64,000 nucleotides of DNA from Gammaproteobacteria bacterium (GTDB lineage Bacteria; Pseudomonadota; Gammaproteobacteria; Pseudomonadales; Halieaceae). The DNA lies in assembly GCA_030428835.1 (NCBI GenBank), contig JAUIEP010000005.1, positions 1 to 64,000 on the forward strand, in the 5' to 3' direction. The position numbers and the translations under genes were made by a program. The notes under the pieces are model-generated. The model was not told the origin of the DNA. It did no database searches and saw nothing but the letters and a program-made list of their open reading frames with translations. Of this stretch, positions 29,529 through 38,814 are shown piece by piece (within the stretch, counting starts at the first letter, position 1; every line of letters begins with the position of its first letter).

Positions 29529-31040
29529 TTACTCCTGTGCCTGGGCGGCCTCTTCCTCTTCCGCGAACCAGGGTGCGCGCGCCGTCATAATCAGCTCGCC
29601 CGCGCGTTCCTCGGTCATTTCCGGAATGTCCATCAGGTCCTCGACACCCTGTTCCGCGAGATCTTCCATCGTGACGATGCTGCGGCTCGCCAGGATATAG
29701 GCGAGGTGTCGATCCATGCCGTCCATGGTCAAGAGGTCCTCCGCGGGTTCACGCGCGCCGAGTTGCTCCTCCGACGCGATCGCCTGCGTCAGCAGCGCGT
29801 CCTTGGCGCGGGCACGCAGTTCCTCTGCGATTTCCTCGTCGAAGCCCTCAATGGCGGTCATCTCTTCCAGCGGCACATAGGCCACTTCTTCCAGTGTGCT
29901 GAAGCCTTCTTCCACCAGTATCTCGGCGACGTCCTCATCGACATCGAGGCTGTCCATGAACACCTGGATGACCTGGCCGGCTTCCGCCTCGTGCTTCTCG
30001 GCGGCTTCTTCCAGGCTCATCACGTTGATGGTCCACTCGGTCAGCTCCGCCGCAAGGCGCACGTTCTGGCCGGAACGGCCGATCGCCTGGGCCAGGTTGT
30101 CTTCCGATACCGCGACGTCCATGGTGCCGCTGTCCTCGTCGACCACGATGGACTCCACCTCGGCGGGCGCCATCGCATTGATCACCAGCTGTGCGGGATT
30201 GTCGTCCCACAGCACGATGTCGACGCGTTCGTTGTCGAGTTCATTGGAGACCGCCTGCACGCGGGAACCGCGCATGCCGACACAGGCGCCGACCGGGTCG
30301 ATACGCTGGTCGTTGGTCTTCACCGCGATCTTCGCGCGGGAGCCGGGGTCACGGGCCGCCGCCTTGATCTGGATGACTTCCTCGGCGATCTCGGGTACTT
30401 CAATCTTGAACAGCTCGATCAGCATCTCGGGGCAGGAGCGGCTCAGTATGAGTTGCGGGCCGCGGGATTCGGTGCTGATGTCCTTGAGGATGGCGCGCAC
30501 GCGGTCGTTCACGCGAAAGGTTTCGCGGCCGACCAGTTGCTCGCGGGGCAGGAGGCCTTCGGCGTTGTTGCCGAGGTCCACGATGACGTTGTCGCGGGTT
30601 ACCTTCTTCACGCTGCCGGCGACGAGTTCACCAACACGCCCCTCGTACTGCTCCACCACCTGGGCGCGCTCCGCGTCGCGCACGCGCTGCACGATCACCT
30701 GCTTGGCGGTCTGGGCGGCGATGCGGCCGAACTCCACGTTCTCCACCTGCTCCTCATAGATGTCGCCGGGCTGCAGGGACGGGTCCTTCTCCGCGGCTTC
30801 TTCCGTGGTGAACTGCGTGCCGAGCAGGGCCATTTCGTCGTCGGGGACAACCAGCCAGCGGCGCTTGGAAACGTAGTCGCCGGACTCACGATCGATGGTG
30901 ACCTGGATGTCGGCCTCCTCGTCGTAGCGCTTCTTGGTCGCGGTGGCCAGGGCGAGTTCGATCGCCTCGAAGATGATGTCCTCGGACACCCCCTTCTCGT
31001 TGGATACCGCCTCCGCTACCAGCAAAATTTCCTTCGTCAT
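29529..31040 (-). CDS. nusA: Transcription termination/antitermination factor NusA
   Basis: RNA polymerase-associated elongation factor. 503 aa from [21 protein letters not shown]-terminal domain, S1 domain ([24 protein letters not shown]), two KH domains ([17 protein letters not shown] and [16 protein letters not shown]) and two C-terminal acidic repeats, as in the E. coli type. The upstream-open frame to 31154 overlaps rimP and is not used. Confidence 0.97.
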   Translation of the reverse strand: MTKEILLVAEAVSNEKGVSEDIIFEAIELALATATKKRYDEEADIQVTIDRESGDYVSKRRWLVVPDDEMALLGTQFTTEEAAEKDPSLQPGDIYEEQVENVEFGRIAAQTAKQVIVQRVRDAERAQVVEQYEGRVGELVAGSVKKVTRDNVIVDLGNNAEGLLPREQLVGRETFRVNDRVRAILKDISTESRGPQLILSRSCPEMLIELFKIEVPEIAEEVIQIKAAARDPGSRAKIAVKTNDQRIDPVGACVGMRGSRVQAVSNELDNERVDIVLWDDNPAQLVINAMAPAEVESIVVDEDSGTMDVAVSEDNLAQAIGRSGQNVRLAAELTEWTINVMSLEEAAEKHEAEAGQVIQVFMDSLDVDEDVAEILVEEGFSTLEEVAYVPLEEMTAIEGFDEEIAEELRARAKDALLTQAIASEEQLGAREPAEDLLTMDGMDRHLAYILASRSIVTMEDLAEQGVEDLMDIPEMTEERAGELIMTARAPWFAEEEEAAQAQE

Positions 31041-31068
31041 TTCCAGCCTCGCCAGTTCACATTCCGCA

Positions 31069-31524
31069 TCAGATGCGGGGTTCGATGCGCGCCTTCTTGA
31101 TTGCGCTGTGGGGCAACAGGTACTCGTGATCATCCACCTGGATGACCACGTCATCGCCCTCGATTCCTTTCAGAACACCTTTATATCGGCGCCTGCCCTC
31201 GTAGGGACTGCGCAGCCGCACATCCACCACCTCACCGACATACCCCGGGTATTGTTCGGGGCGAAACAGCAGCCGGTCCATGCCCGGTGAAGAGACCTCG
31301 AGGGTGTACTCCCCCGCAATCGGGTCCTCCACGTCCAACACGCTGCCGACCTGCTCGCTGACCGCGGCACAGTCGTCGACCGAGATGCCATTTGCGCTGT
31401 CGATGTAGATACGCAACACGCTGTGCCTGCCCTGGCTGAGGTATTCCACACCCCAGAGGTCGAAGCCGAGCGCCTCCACCGTGGCGTTCAGCATGTCGGT
31501 AATCTGCTGCGCCTTACTCGCCAC
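31069..31524 (-). CDS. rimP: Ribosome maturation factor RimP
   Basis: 30S assembly factor. The frame is open to 31581 through a terminator hairpin, but the family length (~150 aa) and N-terminus ([27 protein letters not shown]) fix GTG 31524, giving 151 aa. Contains [20 protein letters not shown] and [14 protein letters not shown]. First protein gene after tRNA-fMet. Confidence 0.94.
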   Translation of the reverse strand: MASKAQQITDMLNATVEALGFDLWGVEYLSQGRHSVLRIYIDSANGISVDDCAAVSEQVGSVLDVEDPIAGEYTLEVSSPGMDRLLFRPEQYPGYVGEVVDVRLRSPYEGRRRYKGVLKGIEGDDVVIQVDDHEYLLPHSAIKKARIEPRI

Positions 31525-31545
31525 GGCCTTGCGTTCTCCACGTAC

Positions 31546-31573
31546 GAAAAAGCCCCTGAAAAGGGGCTTTTTC
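31546..31573 (-). terminator. Hairpin terminator/attenuator between tRNA-fMet and rimP
   Basis: AAAAAGCCCC pairs with GGGGCTTTTT around a six-base loop (CTGAAAAG region), symmetric so it works on both strands. It lies 38 bp after the tRNA and 22 bp before the rimP start, so some read-through is needed for the nusA operon. Confidence 0.85.
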
Positions 31574-31611
31574 ATCTTCACACCGCAGGTATAGGAGCGC
31601 GCGGTGCTAAT

Positions 31612-31688
<77 letters not shown>

Positions 31689-31767
31689 TCAAAACTCTTC
31701 CCGAGATCCGAATCGCCCCTTGGCTTTTCAGACCGCCCCAAAACAGGGCCTCGTCAGGAGGGTGTGC

Positions 31768-31796
31768 ATTATAGGGAGGGGTACTACCCGGGTCAA
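31768..31796 (-). promoter_or_regulatory. Sigma-70 promoter of the tRNA-fMet/rimP-nusA-infB operon
   Basis: On the minus strand TTGACC (31796-31791), a 17-bp spacer and TATAAT (31773-31768): a nearly perfect vegetative promoter. Predicted start about 31761, giving a ~70-nt leader before the tRNA. The rest of the gap up to 32160 holds no gene I can support. Confidence 0.88.
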
Positions 31797-32160
31797 CCGG
31801 TCAGGGCCCGAATAACCACTTCGGGTAGCGGCGATAATTTAGCCCAAATCAAGAGGTTATGACGACGGTCGAAAGAAGGAGGGTGCGGACGTCCGTGTCC
31901 GCTGACGCGCCCCTCCGGCACGCTACACAAGGCGTCCTTTTCCTGGCCTCCATGGCACCGTCACAACTCCCTGTGGCGGTCCTGCCTGTGCATCCCGGCA
32001 CGCACCCACTGTCGCAAAAGCGTGCAGGGCGCTCCATTACGCGCCGTTACGGGCCGCGGTTGCAGACCGCCCGCTTTTGCACTAGCTTGCTCTAAGCAAC
32101 TGATTTACCGAGAGTTGTGATGCAACACCGCGCGTCCCCACAGGCAAGGATTGCAGACAC

Positions 32161-33132
32161 ATGGCCCTGATCCACGACCCCACAGCCAATCGCGCCCGCC
32201 CCTTGCGCGCCTACCACCTGTTCGGTCGCGCCGCGGAAAAGGTCGACAGTCCCGTGGCCCTGCCCGCCGCTTCCAGGGTCCACGCGGCGATGGGCTGGGT
32301 GGACGGCCAGTGGTTTGTCCGCGACATGAGCAGCAACGGCACCTGGTTGAACGGTGAAAAGCTGCCCAAGAACCACACCGTGATCGTCAAGGAAGGCGAC
32401 ACGCTGTGTTTCGGCGACCCCCAGGGTGACGCCTGGCGCCTGCTCGACGCGTCGGAACCGCAGTCACTGCTGATCGACACCGGGGACCCCGATGCCGCGA
32501 TCGTCCTGGAGGACTACACCTTCATACCCGATGAACTCGAACCCGCGGCCGTGGCCGTCTTCTCACCGACGGGCGGGAGCTGGTCTCTGCAGGACGTCAA
32601 TGAGCAGAACCCCGCCGCGGAGCGGCACCTGGGGCATGACACCATCGTGGATTGCGCGGGTCGCAGCTGGCAGGTCTTTCTCGCGGAGTCCGAGTCGGCC
32701 ACTTACAAGCTCGACACGCCCGAGCAGGGGCTCGCACACTACGAGTTCGTCTTCCGGCTGAGCCTCGACGAGGAAAACACCCTGCTGGAAGTGCACACCG
32801 ATGGGGCCACGATTGACCTCGGCGATCGCAGCCACCACTACCTCCTGGCACACCTCGCGCGCAAGCGCGCGACCGACGCCGCGGACGGCCTGGACGACGC
32901 CAGCCAGGGCTGGATAGACACGGAGCAACTGTGCCGGGACCTGGGCCTGGAACTCTCCCACGCCAATATCCAGATCTTCCGCGCACGCAAACAGCTGGCG
33001 AAGGCGGTGGCGGCGCCGCTGGACCCGGAAGCGCTCGTGGAGCGCGGCAAGGGCAGGGTCAGGTTCGGTGGCAAACGACTGAAAGTGTTCAAGGGCGAGA
33101 GCCTGAGCTGCGCGCTACCCCGGGCTGACTAG
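32161..33132 (+). CDS. FHA-domain protein with C-terminal helical domain
   Basis: Forkhead-associated domain in residues ~20-100 (SRVHAAMGWVDGQWFVRDMSSNGTWLNGEKLP), the phosphothreonine-binding signature. The C-terminal half (HHYLLAHLARKRATDAADGLDDASQGWIDTEQLCRDLGLELSHANIQIFRARKQLAK) looks like a winged-helix or helical effector region. 323 aa; no membrane segment. AAGGA lies nine bases before ATG 32161. Partner kinase and role unknown. Sits outside the island, between the att site and tRNA-fMet. Confidence 0.8.
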   Translation: MALIHDPTANRARPLRAYHLFGRAAEKVDSPVALPAASRVHAAMGWVDGQWFVRDMSSNGTWLNGEKLPKNHTVIVKEGDTLCFGDPQGDAWRLLDASEPQSLLIDTGDPDAAIVLEDYTFIPDELEPAAVAVFSPTGGSWSLQDVNEQNPAAERHLGHDTIVDCAGRSWQVFLAESESATYKLDTPEQGLAHYEFVFRLSLDEENTLLEVHTDGATIDLGDRSHHYLLAHLARKRATDAADGLDDASQGWIDTEQLCRDLGLELSHANIQIFRARKQLAKAVAAPLDPEALVERGKGRVRFGGKRLKVFKGESLSCALPRAD

Positions 33133-33152
33133 GGCGTCGCCGCGCAGGGCGG

Positions 33153-33392
33153 CTATTGCGCCGGGGGCCCTGCTTCTTCCTTGTCGTCCCCCCGGGAGCG
33201 CTTGCGCCAGTTGGCAAACAGCAGGGCACCCAGGCCGAGCAGGATTTCATCCGCGAAGGGAATGACATCGGGTACCACGAGATCCAGCAGGAACAGGAGC
33301 AGGGTGATAACGAAAAGCGTGGGGAAGCGCAGGCCGGACGCCCAGCGCAGCACTGCTGCCGGAATACCGGCCTTGATCAACTTTCCTGCCAT
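33153..33392 (-). CDS. Small two-helix membrane protein (DUF6116-like)
   Basis: 79 aa starting MAGKLIKAGIPAAVLRWASGLRFP, with hydrophobic segments TLFVITLLLFLLDLVVPDVIPF and EILLGLGALLFANW and a charged tail. I recall the same layout in a small conserved family of unknown function (DUF6116). Function cannot be inferred. Confidence 0.7.
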   Translation of the reverse strand: MAGKLIKAGIPAAVLRWASGLRFPTLFVITLLLFLLDLVVPDVIPFADEILLGLGALLFANWRKRSRGDDKEEAGPPAQ

Positions 33393-33440
33393 AAAACTAC
33401 CACCGTCACGTTAACTGTGGTCAGGAAATGCATTGAATAT

Positions 33441-33460
33441 TGGTGCCGAAGGCGGGACTT
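33441..33460. repeat. Left attachment site (attL core)
   Basis: TGGTGCCGAAGGCGGGACTT, identical to the 3' end of tRNA-Leu(GAG) at 48039-48058. A further match to the tRNA (CCGCACGAGCA) lies ~37 bases on, at about 33491-33501, as if a longer tRNA copy had been interrupted. Confidence 0.88.
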
Positions 33461-33537
33461 ATCCGGGCCGCGCAGGCGCGCCCGGCCAGGGCCGCACGAG
33501 CACCCCGCGCAGCGGGGCATGATTCCTGAAAAATGGA

Positions 33538-33555
33538 TGGTGCGAAGGCGGGACT
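33538..33555. repeat. Second, imperfect att-like copy
   Basis: TGGTGCGAAGGCGGGACT, one base shorter than the att core. It lies between the exact attL and the arm sites and may be the remnant of another integration or the true inner boundary. Confidence 0.6.
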
Positions 33556-33611
33556 CCACATTGATCCCTATCTAATTGTTTTTAGTAGTTTTTAGTAATT
33601 AGAAAAACGAA

Positions 33612-33635
33612 GTTACTCAGAATGTTACTCAGGTT
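33612..33635. promoter_or_regulatory. Left integrase arm-type sites
   Basis: Two GTTACTCA repeats 12 bp apart, followed by GGTT. The same pair with the same 12-bp spacing occurs beside the integrase at 47905-47928. The remaining gap to 33802 is AT-rich with no gene visible. Confidence 0.7.
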
Positions 33636-33802
33636 GCGGCGCTTTCCCGGACATTCTGTGAATCAATTGGCACTCAGCTTCCGGGAGACCAACGCAACTA
33701 TATCTGATGGCTGAATATACCGGAATGCCATATGTCAGAGGCAAGACTGGCAATAACCGCACAATAACTGGCTAGATTTCAGGCTGGCTGCAGATAAGGA
33801 GC

Positions 33803-35308
33803 TCAAACTCCGAAGTTAGACCTGCCAAGTATGCGTAAGTCGCTTTCAAGCGCTCCAAGTATATTCGCCTGAATGATCGAAAATTTTGTGGGATCAACTG
33901 CAGACGGGGCTTTCTCCCCAGAAAATTTCTCAAAGGTTGCAGCTAATTCCTTTTTCTTTTTGGCCACCTTCCCAGGTTTACCATGATCCACATCGTGCTC
34001 GTTCAACGTGCGCAGATTGTTAACATCTACAAATGATGTAGGCAGTTTTCCCTCAAGCCTATTGCCAGTGCTTTCACGAAAAATAAAGTAAAGACTTTCG
34101 ATCAAGCTCTTGTATCCATCGTAGTCCTTAATCGGCTTGGAAATTTCGGTAGACAATGCATTTATCGTCTTGTTCGTAGGCTTGAACAAGTCCTTGCCAT
34201 GGTACGCGCTATAGAGTTGATTAATGTCTGATATATGCGCGCTTATTGAAGCCGATAGTCTTTTGATTTCATCACTGACAGCAGTACTCAATGAATTGCT
34301 TTGTGGTACGACCTCATAAAATGACGGATCATACTGAAGCAACTTTCTAAGTAGAATGTCATTCCGGATTTTCGGACCAGATTTAACGTTAGCATTAACC
34401 GTGCGCTGAAAAACAACATAGTCGTGATCGGTAGCAGATTGACCGAGCTCTACCTGCCTAGAAAGCTCGACTAAAAAGTAGTTAATAAATCCAGCGAGTG
34501 ATTTGTGCTGCTTCTGCGCCAGACCAACGGTTTGTAGGTGACAGCAAAAAGTGACGATAGCTTGGACGAGAGTTCGATTTCTTAGCAGTTTATGCGGGCC
34601 AGGAATTTGCTTGTGTAGTATATCTAGAGATTTCCGAACTCGTTTCGCAACTGCAGAATTTCCCGAGAAACCAGCTTGTTGAAGAAACACTCCCTTGATG
34701 TCATCAAAGCGGGTACCGCTCCCAAGCCCCTCAATTTCAAGGGTCATAACTTTTGCACAAATATCAAAGTAAGCGTATCGCTTAGAAGACACAGCGGCGG
34801 TATCTGAAAAAAATCTGTGCTTGGAGAGCTTTGCACAGTAGTCACGCAGCTTACTATGTACTGAATTTAGCTTTTCACTACTGCTCAACGGAAGCCCTTC
34901 TTGCAATCGCTGGAAAAACTCCTTCTGTTCCTCTTCCGTAGCGCTTTCTATTACATCAAAGTTTATTTCGTAATCATCAAACGCATCCGAAACCTCGTCC
35001 GGAAGGTCATCATAAGTCGGCGAACCAAATTCCTCTGCCGAGTCGCCAGACAACTCAAGTTCTCCATCAAAAAACTCCCATATCGCGCTCAAACGCTGTT
35101 GACCATCCAAGACATCATACTCCTTAGGGCCAGTCCCAGTTAGCAAGAAATAGAACTTTGGTAATTTCCATCCGCGCAGTACTGAGTCGATCAACTTTTG
35201 CTTCTTTGCTTTTGTCCAGACCTCTTCACGCTGCCAATCCGGAATTTCATAACGATCACGCCGCTTATACAACTTGTCTAAAGCGATCCTCTCAGAAGTC
35301 ATTTTCAT
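33803..35308 (-). CDS. DUF262-domain (ParB/GmrS-like) protein
   Basis: 501 aa. The N-terminus has the DUF262 signatures YEIPDWQREEVW and VLDGQQRLSAI, found in GmrSD-type restriction proteins and other defence ATP/NTPase-like proteins. The C-terminal half shows no HNH (DUF1524) nuclease motif that I can see, so the nuclease part is absent or different. Base composition is much more AT-rich than the chromosome, indicating recent transfer. ATG 35308 or 35302. It is followed upstream by a membrane coiled-coil gene on the same strand; together they may form a two-gene defence unit, which is inference. Confidence 0.75.
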   Translation of the reverse strand: MKMTSERIALDKLYKRRDRYEIPDWQREEVWTKAKKQKLIDSVLRGWKLPKFYFLLTGTGPKEYDVLDGQQRLSAIWEFFDGELELSGDSAEEFGSPTYDDLPDEVSDAFDDYEINFDVIESATEEEQKEFFQRLQEGLPLSSSEKLNSVHSKLRDYCAKLSKHRFFSDTAAVSSKRYAYFDICAKVMTLEIEGLGSGTRFDDIKGVFLQQAGFSGNSAVAKRVRKSLDILHKQIPGPHKLLRNRTLVQAIVTFCCHLQTVGLAQKQHKSLAGFINYFLVELSRQVELGQSATDHDYVVFQRTVNANVKSGPKIRNDILLRKLLQYDPSFYEVVPQSNSLSTAVSDEIKRLSASISAHISDINQLYSAYHGKDLFKPTNKTINALSTEISKPIKDYDGYKSLIESLYFIFRESTGNRLEGKLPTSFVDVNNLRTLNEHDVDHGKPGKVAKKKKELAATFEKFSGEKAPSAVDPTKFSIIQANILGALESDLRILGRSNFGV

Positions 35309-35395
35309 AGTGCCTTACTCATAAATTATCGGTAATTTTTTATCTAGAAGAAAACTAATATTGTTCCGCAGTACAGCCTGACGACCCAACCACAC

Positions 35396-35914
35396 TCAAA
35401 CCCTACCTAAGTCAGATCTTGCGACTTCAACTAGCTCAGAAAGCGCCTTTTTATGCTCTTGGTATTCTTTTTCATAAAACTCAAATCTTGGATTTTCATG
35501 ATAGTCTAACTGCTCTCTCTCCCGAAGCATGCTAAGTTTATCTACAGCCGCTCGTGAGATATAAAATGACCCAATGTCCATCGCCTTATTTAGCGCAGAT
35601 GAGGCAGATATGTATCTCTGGATAATCTCTTTTTCCTTCTCATCGGACAAACCTGTCCCTTGCCCGTAATCCTCCTTATGAACTTGGAAATACTTAACCA
35701 TGTCATATAGCGCATCAATAATCTCTTCATACGCTTGTTCACGTCTTACAATTTGTGATTTGTAGCTCTCGAGTTTTCTATCGTACTCATGCTTCACAGA
35801 AGCCTTGAGCCTTTCAAACAACCAATCTCGACAGAGATAGACAATGTATGCAAAAAGTCCAACACTTGTTATAGAGCTTGTAAGAGCTAAGAGAATATCG
35901 TCCATATCCCACAT
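35396..35914 (-). CDS. Membrane-anchored coiled-coil protein, unknown function
   Basis: 172 aa. One N-terminal membrane helix (ILLALTSSITSVGLFAYIVYL), then a charged helical region (EYDRKLESYKSQIVRREQAYEEIIDAL) likely to be coiled coil. AT-rich like its neighbour and 87 bp upstream of the DUF262 gene, so probably co-transcribed. I do not recognise the family. Confidence 0.6.
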   Translation of the reverse strand: MWDMDDILLALTSSITSVGLFAYIVYLCRDWLFERLKASVKHEYDRKLESYKSQIVRREQAYEEIIDALYDMVKYFQVHKEDYGQGTGLSDEKEKEIIQRYISASSALNKAMDIGSFYISRAAVDKLSMLREREQLDYHENPRFEFYEKEYQEHKKALSELVEVARSDLGRV

Positions 35915-36053
35915 TCAATTTGTGCCAATAATTTAATAATAGTCGAATCGACTCTATACATTTATAGAGTCAGTACTCACAAGGTCATCATGGGTTTATT
36001 TTTGTTACACCACCTCAACACCAAAAATACTGAATTTCTCTGCTTCTAAGCCA

Positions 36054-38504
36054 TCAATCAGAATATAGGTGTTTCTGAAACCCCGTAAACGTCTCCCTTA
36101 TCAGGGCAGGTGGCCCCAGCTTTACGGTTGCATCACTCAGCGTCCGATACTTCAATTCGATCAGATCCGGCATCTTACTCGCCGCCAACTCCTTGACACC
36201 TTCTTCCAAATATTTCTCCAGCACGAAGTCGATGAATTCCCGCTGCTTATCATTCGGGTAGGCGCTCTCGATACCTGCCCTGGCTCCCTCCACTCGCTGC
36301 ATACGAGTCCGGGTTTCCACGGCATAGGCGACAAATGCCAGCACGTCATACACGTCACTATCGCGAGCGTCGATCAGGTCCTTCATGCTGTCGAGCTTTT
36401 CATCGTCGTAGCCCGCCTCCGCAAGGTCATCCAGTAACTTTTGACGGGTGGTCGGGTCGCTCCAGATCTGGCGCAGTTGCTCTTCATCGCTGAAAAACTG
36501 CGGCAGATCGTCAAACAACCGCTCGACAAATTCCTTTGCCGTAATCGGCTTGCCCTCTGGACTCCAGTACATGGCCGATGCGATGTGGCGTATCTGCCGG
36601 GCACGCCCATCCGACAGGGTAATCACTACTGTCTTTTCGCATATGCAGGGACCCTGGCCACAATCCGGACAAGGCTGTGGCTCCGGTCCATCGCAGGTAC
36701 AGGGTTTATTTCCGCACTTCCCGCAATGCCCCGTGGGTTCGCGGATGCAGCAGCAGGGTGCAACACCGCAGCGGCTGCAGACTTCCGGCTCTATCGGCTC
36801 ACCATCCCACTCTGGATCGGCAAAGTTGTAGTAAGCCTTCACGAAGTCGTAGACGGTAAAGTAGTCCTTGCCGTCGTACATGCGCGTGCCGCGACCTATG
36901 ATCTGCTTGAATTCGATCATGTTGTTGCAGGGGCGCATCAATACGATATGGCGCACGTTACGCGCGTCCACGCCGGTGGAGAGTTTACGTGATGTGGTAA
37001 GGACAGTAGGCAGGGTTTTCTCGTTGTCCTGAAAGGTTTTCAGGTCATTATCACCGGCAGCGCCGTCGTTGGCGGTAACGCGCACACAGTAGTTGGTATT
37101 GTTCGTCCAGCCCTGTTCCACCGCGTACTGGTTGATGAAATCCCGCACCATGCCAGCGTGTTCCTGGGTGGCGCAGAACACGAGGGTTTTCTCGCGCGGG
37201 TTGAACCTGTCCATCCAGTAGCGGACACGCATTTTCTCACGTTCTGGAATGGTGATAATCCGGTTGAAGTCACCTTCCTTGTAGACCCGGCCCTGCTCCG
37301 GCTCGCCCTTCACCACCACGCCGTCGCCGGGGGTATAGATATACTCGTCCATCGTGCCAACGATAGGCAGTACCTTGAAGGGCGTCAGAAAGCCGTCGTT
37401 AATACCGTCTTTCAGCGCGTAGCTGTACACCGGCTCCCCGAAGTAGGCGTAAGTATCCGCATTCACCGTTCGCTTGGGGGTCGCGGTCAGGCCCAGTTGT
37501 ACGGCGGGCGAAAAGTAGTTGAGGATCTCCCGCCAACTACTTTCGTCGTTGGCACCGCCGCGGTGGCACTCGTCGATGACGATGAAGTCGAAGAAGTCCG
37601 CCGGGTATTCTCCAAAGTACGGTGTTGGACTGCCCTCCGCGTCGTCGCCGCCGCTCATAAAGGTCTGGAAGATAGTGAAGAACACGCTGGCATTCTTCGG
37701 TACTGCGCCTTTTCTCCGGATTTCCCCCGGCTCGATCCGAACAAGAGCGTCCTCACGGAAGGCGCCGAAATCATTAAAGGCCTGGTTGGCCAGCACATTG
37801 CGATCTGCCAGGAACAGGATGCGCGGACGTTTTTGCGCGGAGGCAGGCTCTTGCCGCGCGCCCAGACTCCAGCGGCTCTGGAACAGCTTCCAGGCGACCT
37901 GGAAAGCAATGCAGGTTTTGCCGGTGCCAGTGGCGAGGGTCAACAGGATACGCTGCTCGCCGCGGGCTATGGCATCCAGCGCGTTATTGATGGCGTTTTC
38001 CTGGTAGTAGCGCGGCTGCCAGTCCCCTTTGGACTCGAAGGGGATGCTGGCAAATCGCTCGCGCCAGGCGGCGGTGTGGCCCGAGTCAGGCGGGCCGGGC
38101 TCCCCGGCGGTTTCAAAGGTCAATTGCCAGAGCTGATCGGGGCTCAGGTACTGCTTTACCAGTTGTTCCTCACCGGTACGCAGGTCCATCTGGTAGATGT
38201 CGTGGCCATTGCTGGCGTAGGCGAAGCGGCATTGCAGGCGAGCGGCGTAGTCCTTGGCCTGACGCACGCCCTCGGTGTAGCTGAGACTCTCCTTCTTGGC
38301 CTCGATGGCGGCGAGCTTGCGGCCCTTGTGCTCCAGCACGTAGTCGGCGCTCAGAGCAGAAGCCCGCTTGCCGCCACCGATAATGCGCCCCTGGGTGATG
38401 CTGACCTCGCGGCGAATGTAGCTGTGCTCCACCTGCCCCCAACCCGCCTCGGCGAGTTTCGGGTCGATCAGGTTTGCGCGGGTGTCGGCTTCATTCATGG
38501 TCAT
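36054..38504 (-). CDS. hsdR: Type I restriction enzyme, R subunit
   Basis: Translocase-nuclease of a type I R-M complex. 816 aa. Nuclease site with Asp54 and EAK at 68-70 (AAIEAKKES), Walker A ATGTGKT at 191-197, DECH box at 311-314, LTATPKR and QIIGRGTR at 534-541. Residues 576-622 hold an unusual Cys-rich insert with three CxxCGxxPCxC units, probably zinc-binding. Start is ATG 38504 or 38498. Separated from hsdS by the DUF3800 gene and a 310-bp gap. Confidence 0.93.
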   Translation of the reverse strand: MTMNEADTRANLIDPKLAEAGWGQVEHSYIRREVSITQGRIIGGGKRASALSADYVLEHKGRKLAAIEAKKESLSYTEGVRQAKDYAARLQCRFAYASNGHDIYQMDLRTGEEQLVKQYLSPDQLWQLTFETAGEPGPPDSGHTAAWRERFASIPFESKGDWQPRYYQENAINNALDAIARGEQRILLTLATGTGKTCIAFQVAWKLFQSRWSLGARQEPASAQKRPRILFLADRNVLANQAFNDFGAFREDALVRIEPGEIRRKGAVPKNASVFFTIFQTFMSGGDDAEGSPTPYFGEYPADFFDFIVIDECHRGGANDESSWREILNYFSPAVQLGLTATPKRTVNADTYAYFGEPVYSYALKDGINDGFLTPFKVLPIVGTMDEYIYTPGDGVVVKGEPEQGRVYKEGDFNRIITIPEREKMRVRYWMDRFNPREKTLVFCATQEHAGMVRDFINQYAVEQGWTNNTNYCVRVTANDGAAGDNDLKTFQDNEKTLPTVLTTSRKLSTGVDARNVRHIVLMRPCNNMIEFKQIIGRGTRMYDGKDYFTVYDFVKAYYNFADPEWDGEPIEPEVCSRCGVAPCCCIREPTGHCGKCGNKPCTCDGPEPQPCPDCGQGPCICEKTVVITLSDGRARQIRHIASAMYWSPEGKPITAKEFVERLFDDLPQFFSDEEQLRQIWSDPTTRQKLLDDLAEAGYDDEKLDSMKDLIDARDSDVYDVLAFVAYAVETRTRMQRVEGARAGIESAYPNDKQREFIDFVLEKYLEEGVKELAASKMPDLIELKYRTLSDATVKLGPPALIRETFTGFQKHLYSD

Positions 38505-38534
38505 TCCACTGCTTCCCCATATACTCGCCTTTAA

Positions 38535-38814
38535 CTATTCCGGCGCCAAGAGTTGCTGGTCAATGCGAGCGGCCCATTCATCAGCATTGTTCGTTGTCGC
38601 CTGAACGTCCCGTCAGGCAACCTCATATAACTATATGGCATATAAATACGCCAGATCATTCCGTTGCTCTACTGCCGTGTACCGGGAATCAACATGGAAC
38701 CCTGCCGCCAAATGAGCTATATTGTTCAGGAATCTGAACGTCGGCTTAACCGGCTATTAGGATTCACCCGGGGCCGCAAGGCCCCTTATTTTTATTCTTG
38801 GTAGTCATTCCTCG
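38535..38814. other. Gap between hsdR and the DUF3800 gene: gene remnant and promoter-like AT-rich stretch
   Basis: On the minus strand a closed frame ending at 38535 reads NNADEWAARIDQQLLAPE and looks like the tail of a lost gene; it is cut by a stop upstream. 38622-38652 is AT-rich (CATATAACTATATGGCATATAAATA). A dyad GCCTGA...TCAGGC lies at 38599-38618. The plus-strand terminator at the right end is listed separately. Confidence 0.4.
38770..38796 (+). terminator. Plus-strand Rho-independent terminator without a recognised gene
   Basis: GGGGCC-GCAA-GGCCCC followed by TTATTTTTATT on the plus strand. Both flanking genes are on the minus strand and the minus-strand side has no T-run, so this should end a plus-strand transcript, possibly a small RNA of ~100-200 nt. 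Confidence 0.7.

Noticed and set aside
29496-31100. Large plus-strand frame opposite nusA
   Set aside because: Antisense shadow of a well-supported gene; composition is typical of GC-rich reverse frames.
31859-32095. 78-aa plus-strand frame before the FHA gene
   Set aside because: AAGAGG is only two bases from the ATG and the product is low-information arginine-rich sequence; looks like a shadow frame.
38535-38612. Short minus-strand frame NNADEWAARIDQQLLAPE
   Set aside because: Looks like a protein tail but has a stop immediately upstream; kept only as a gap note.
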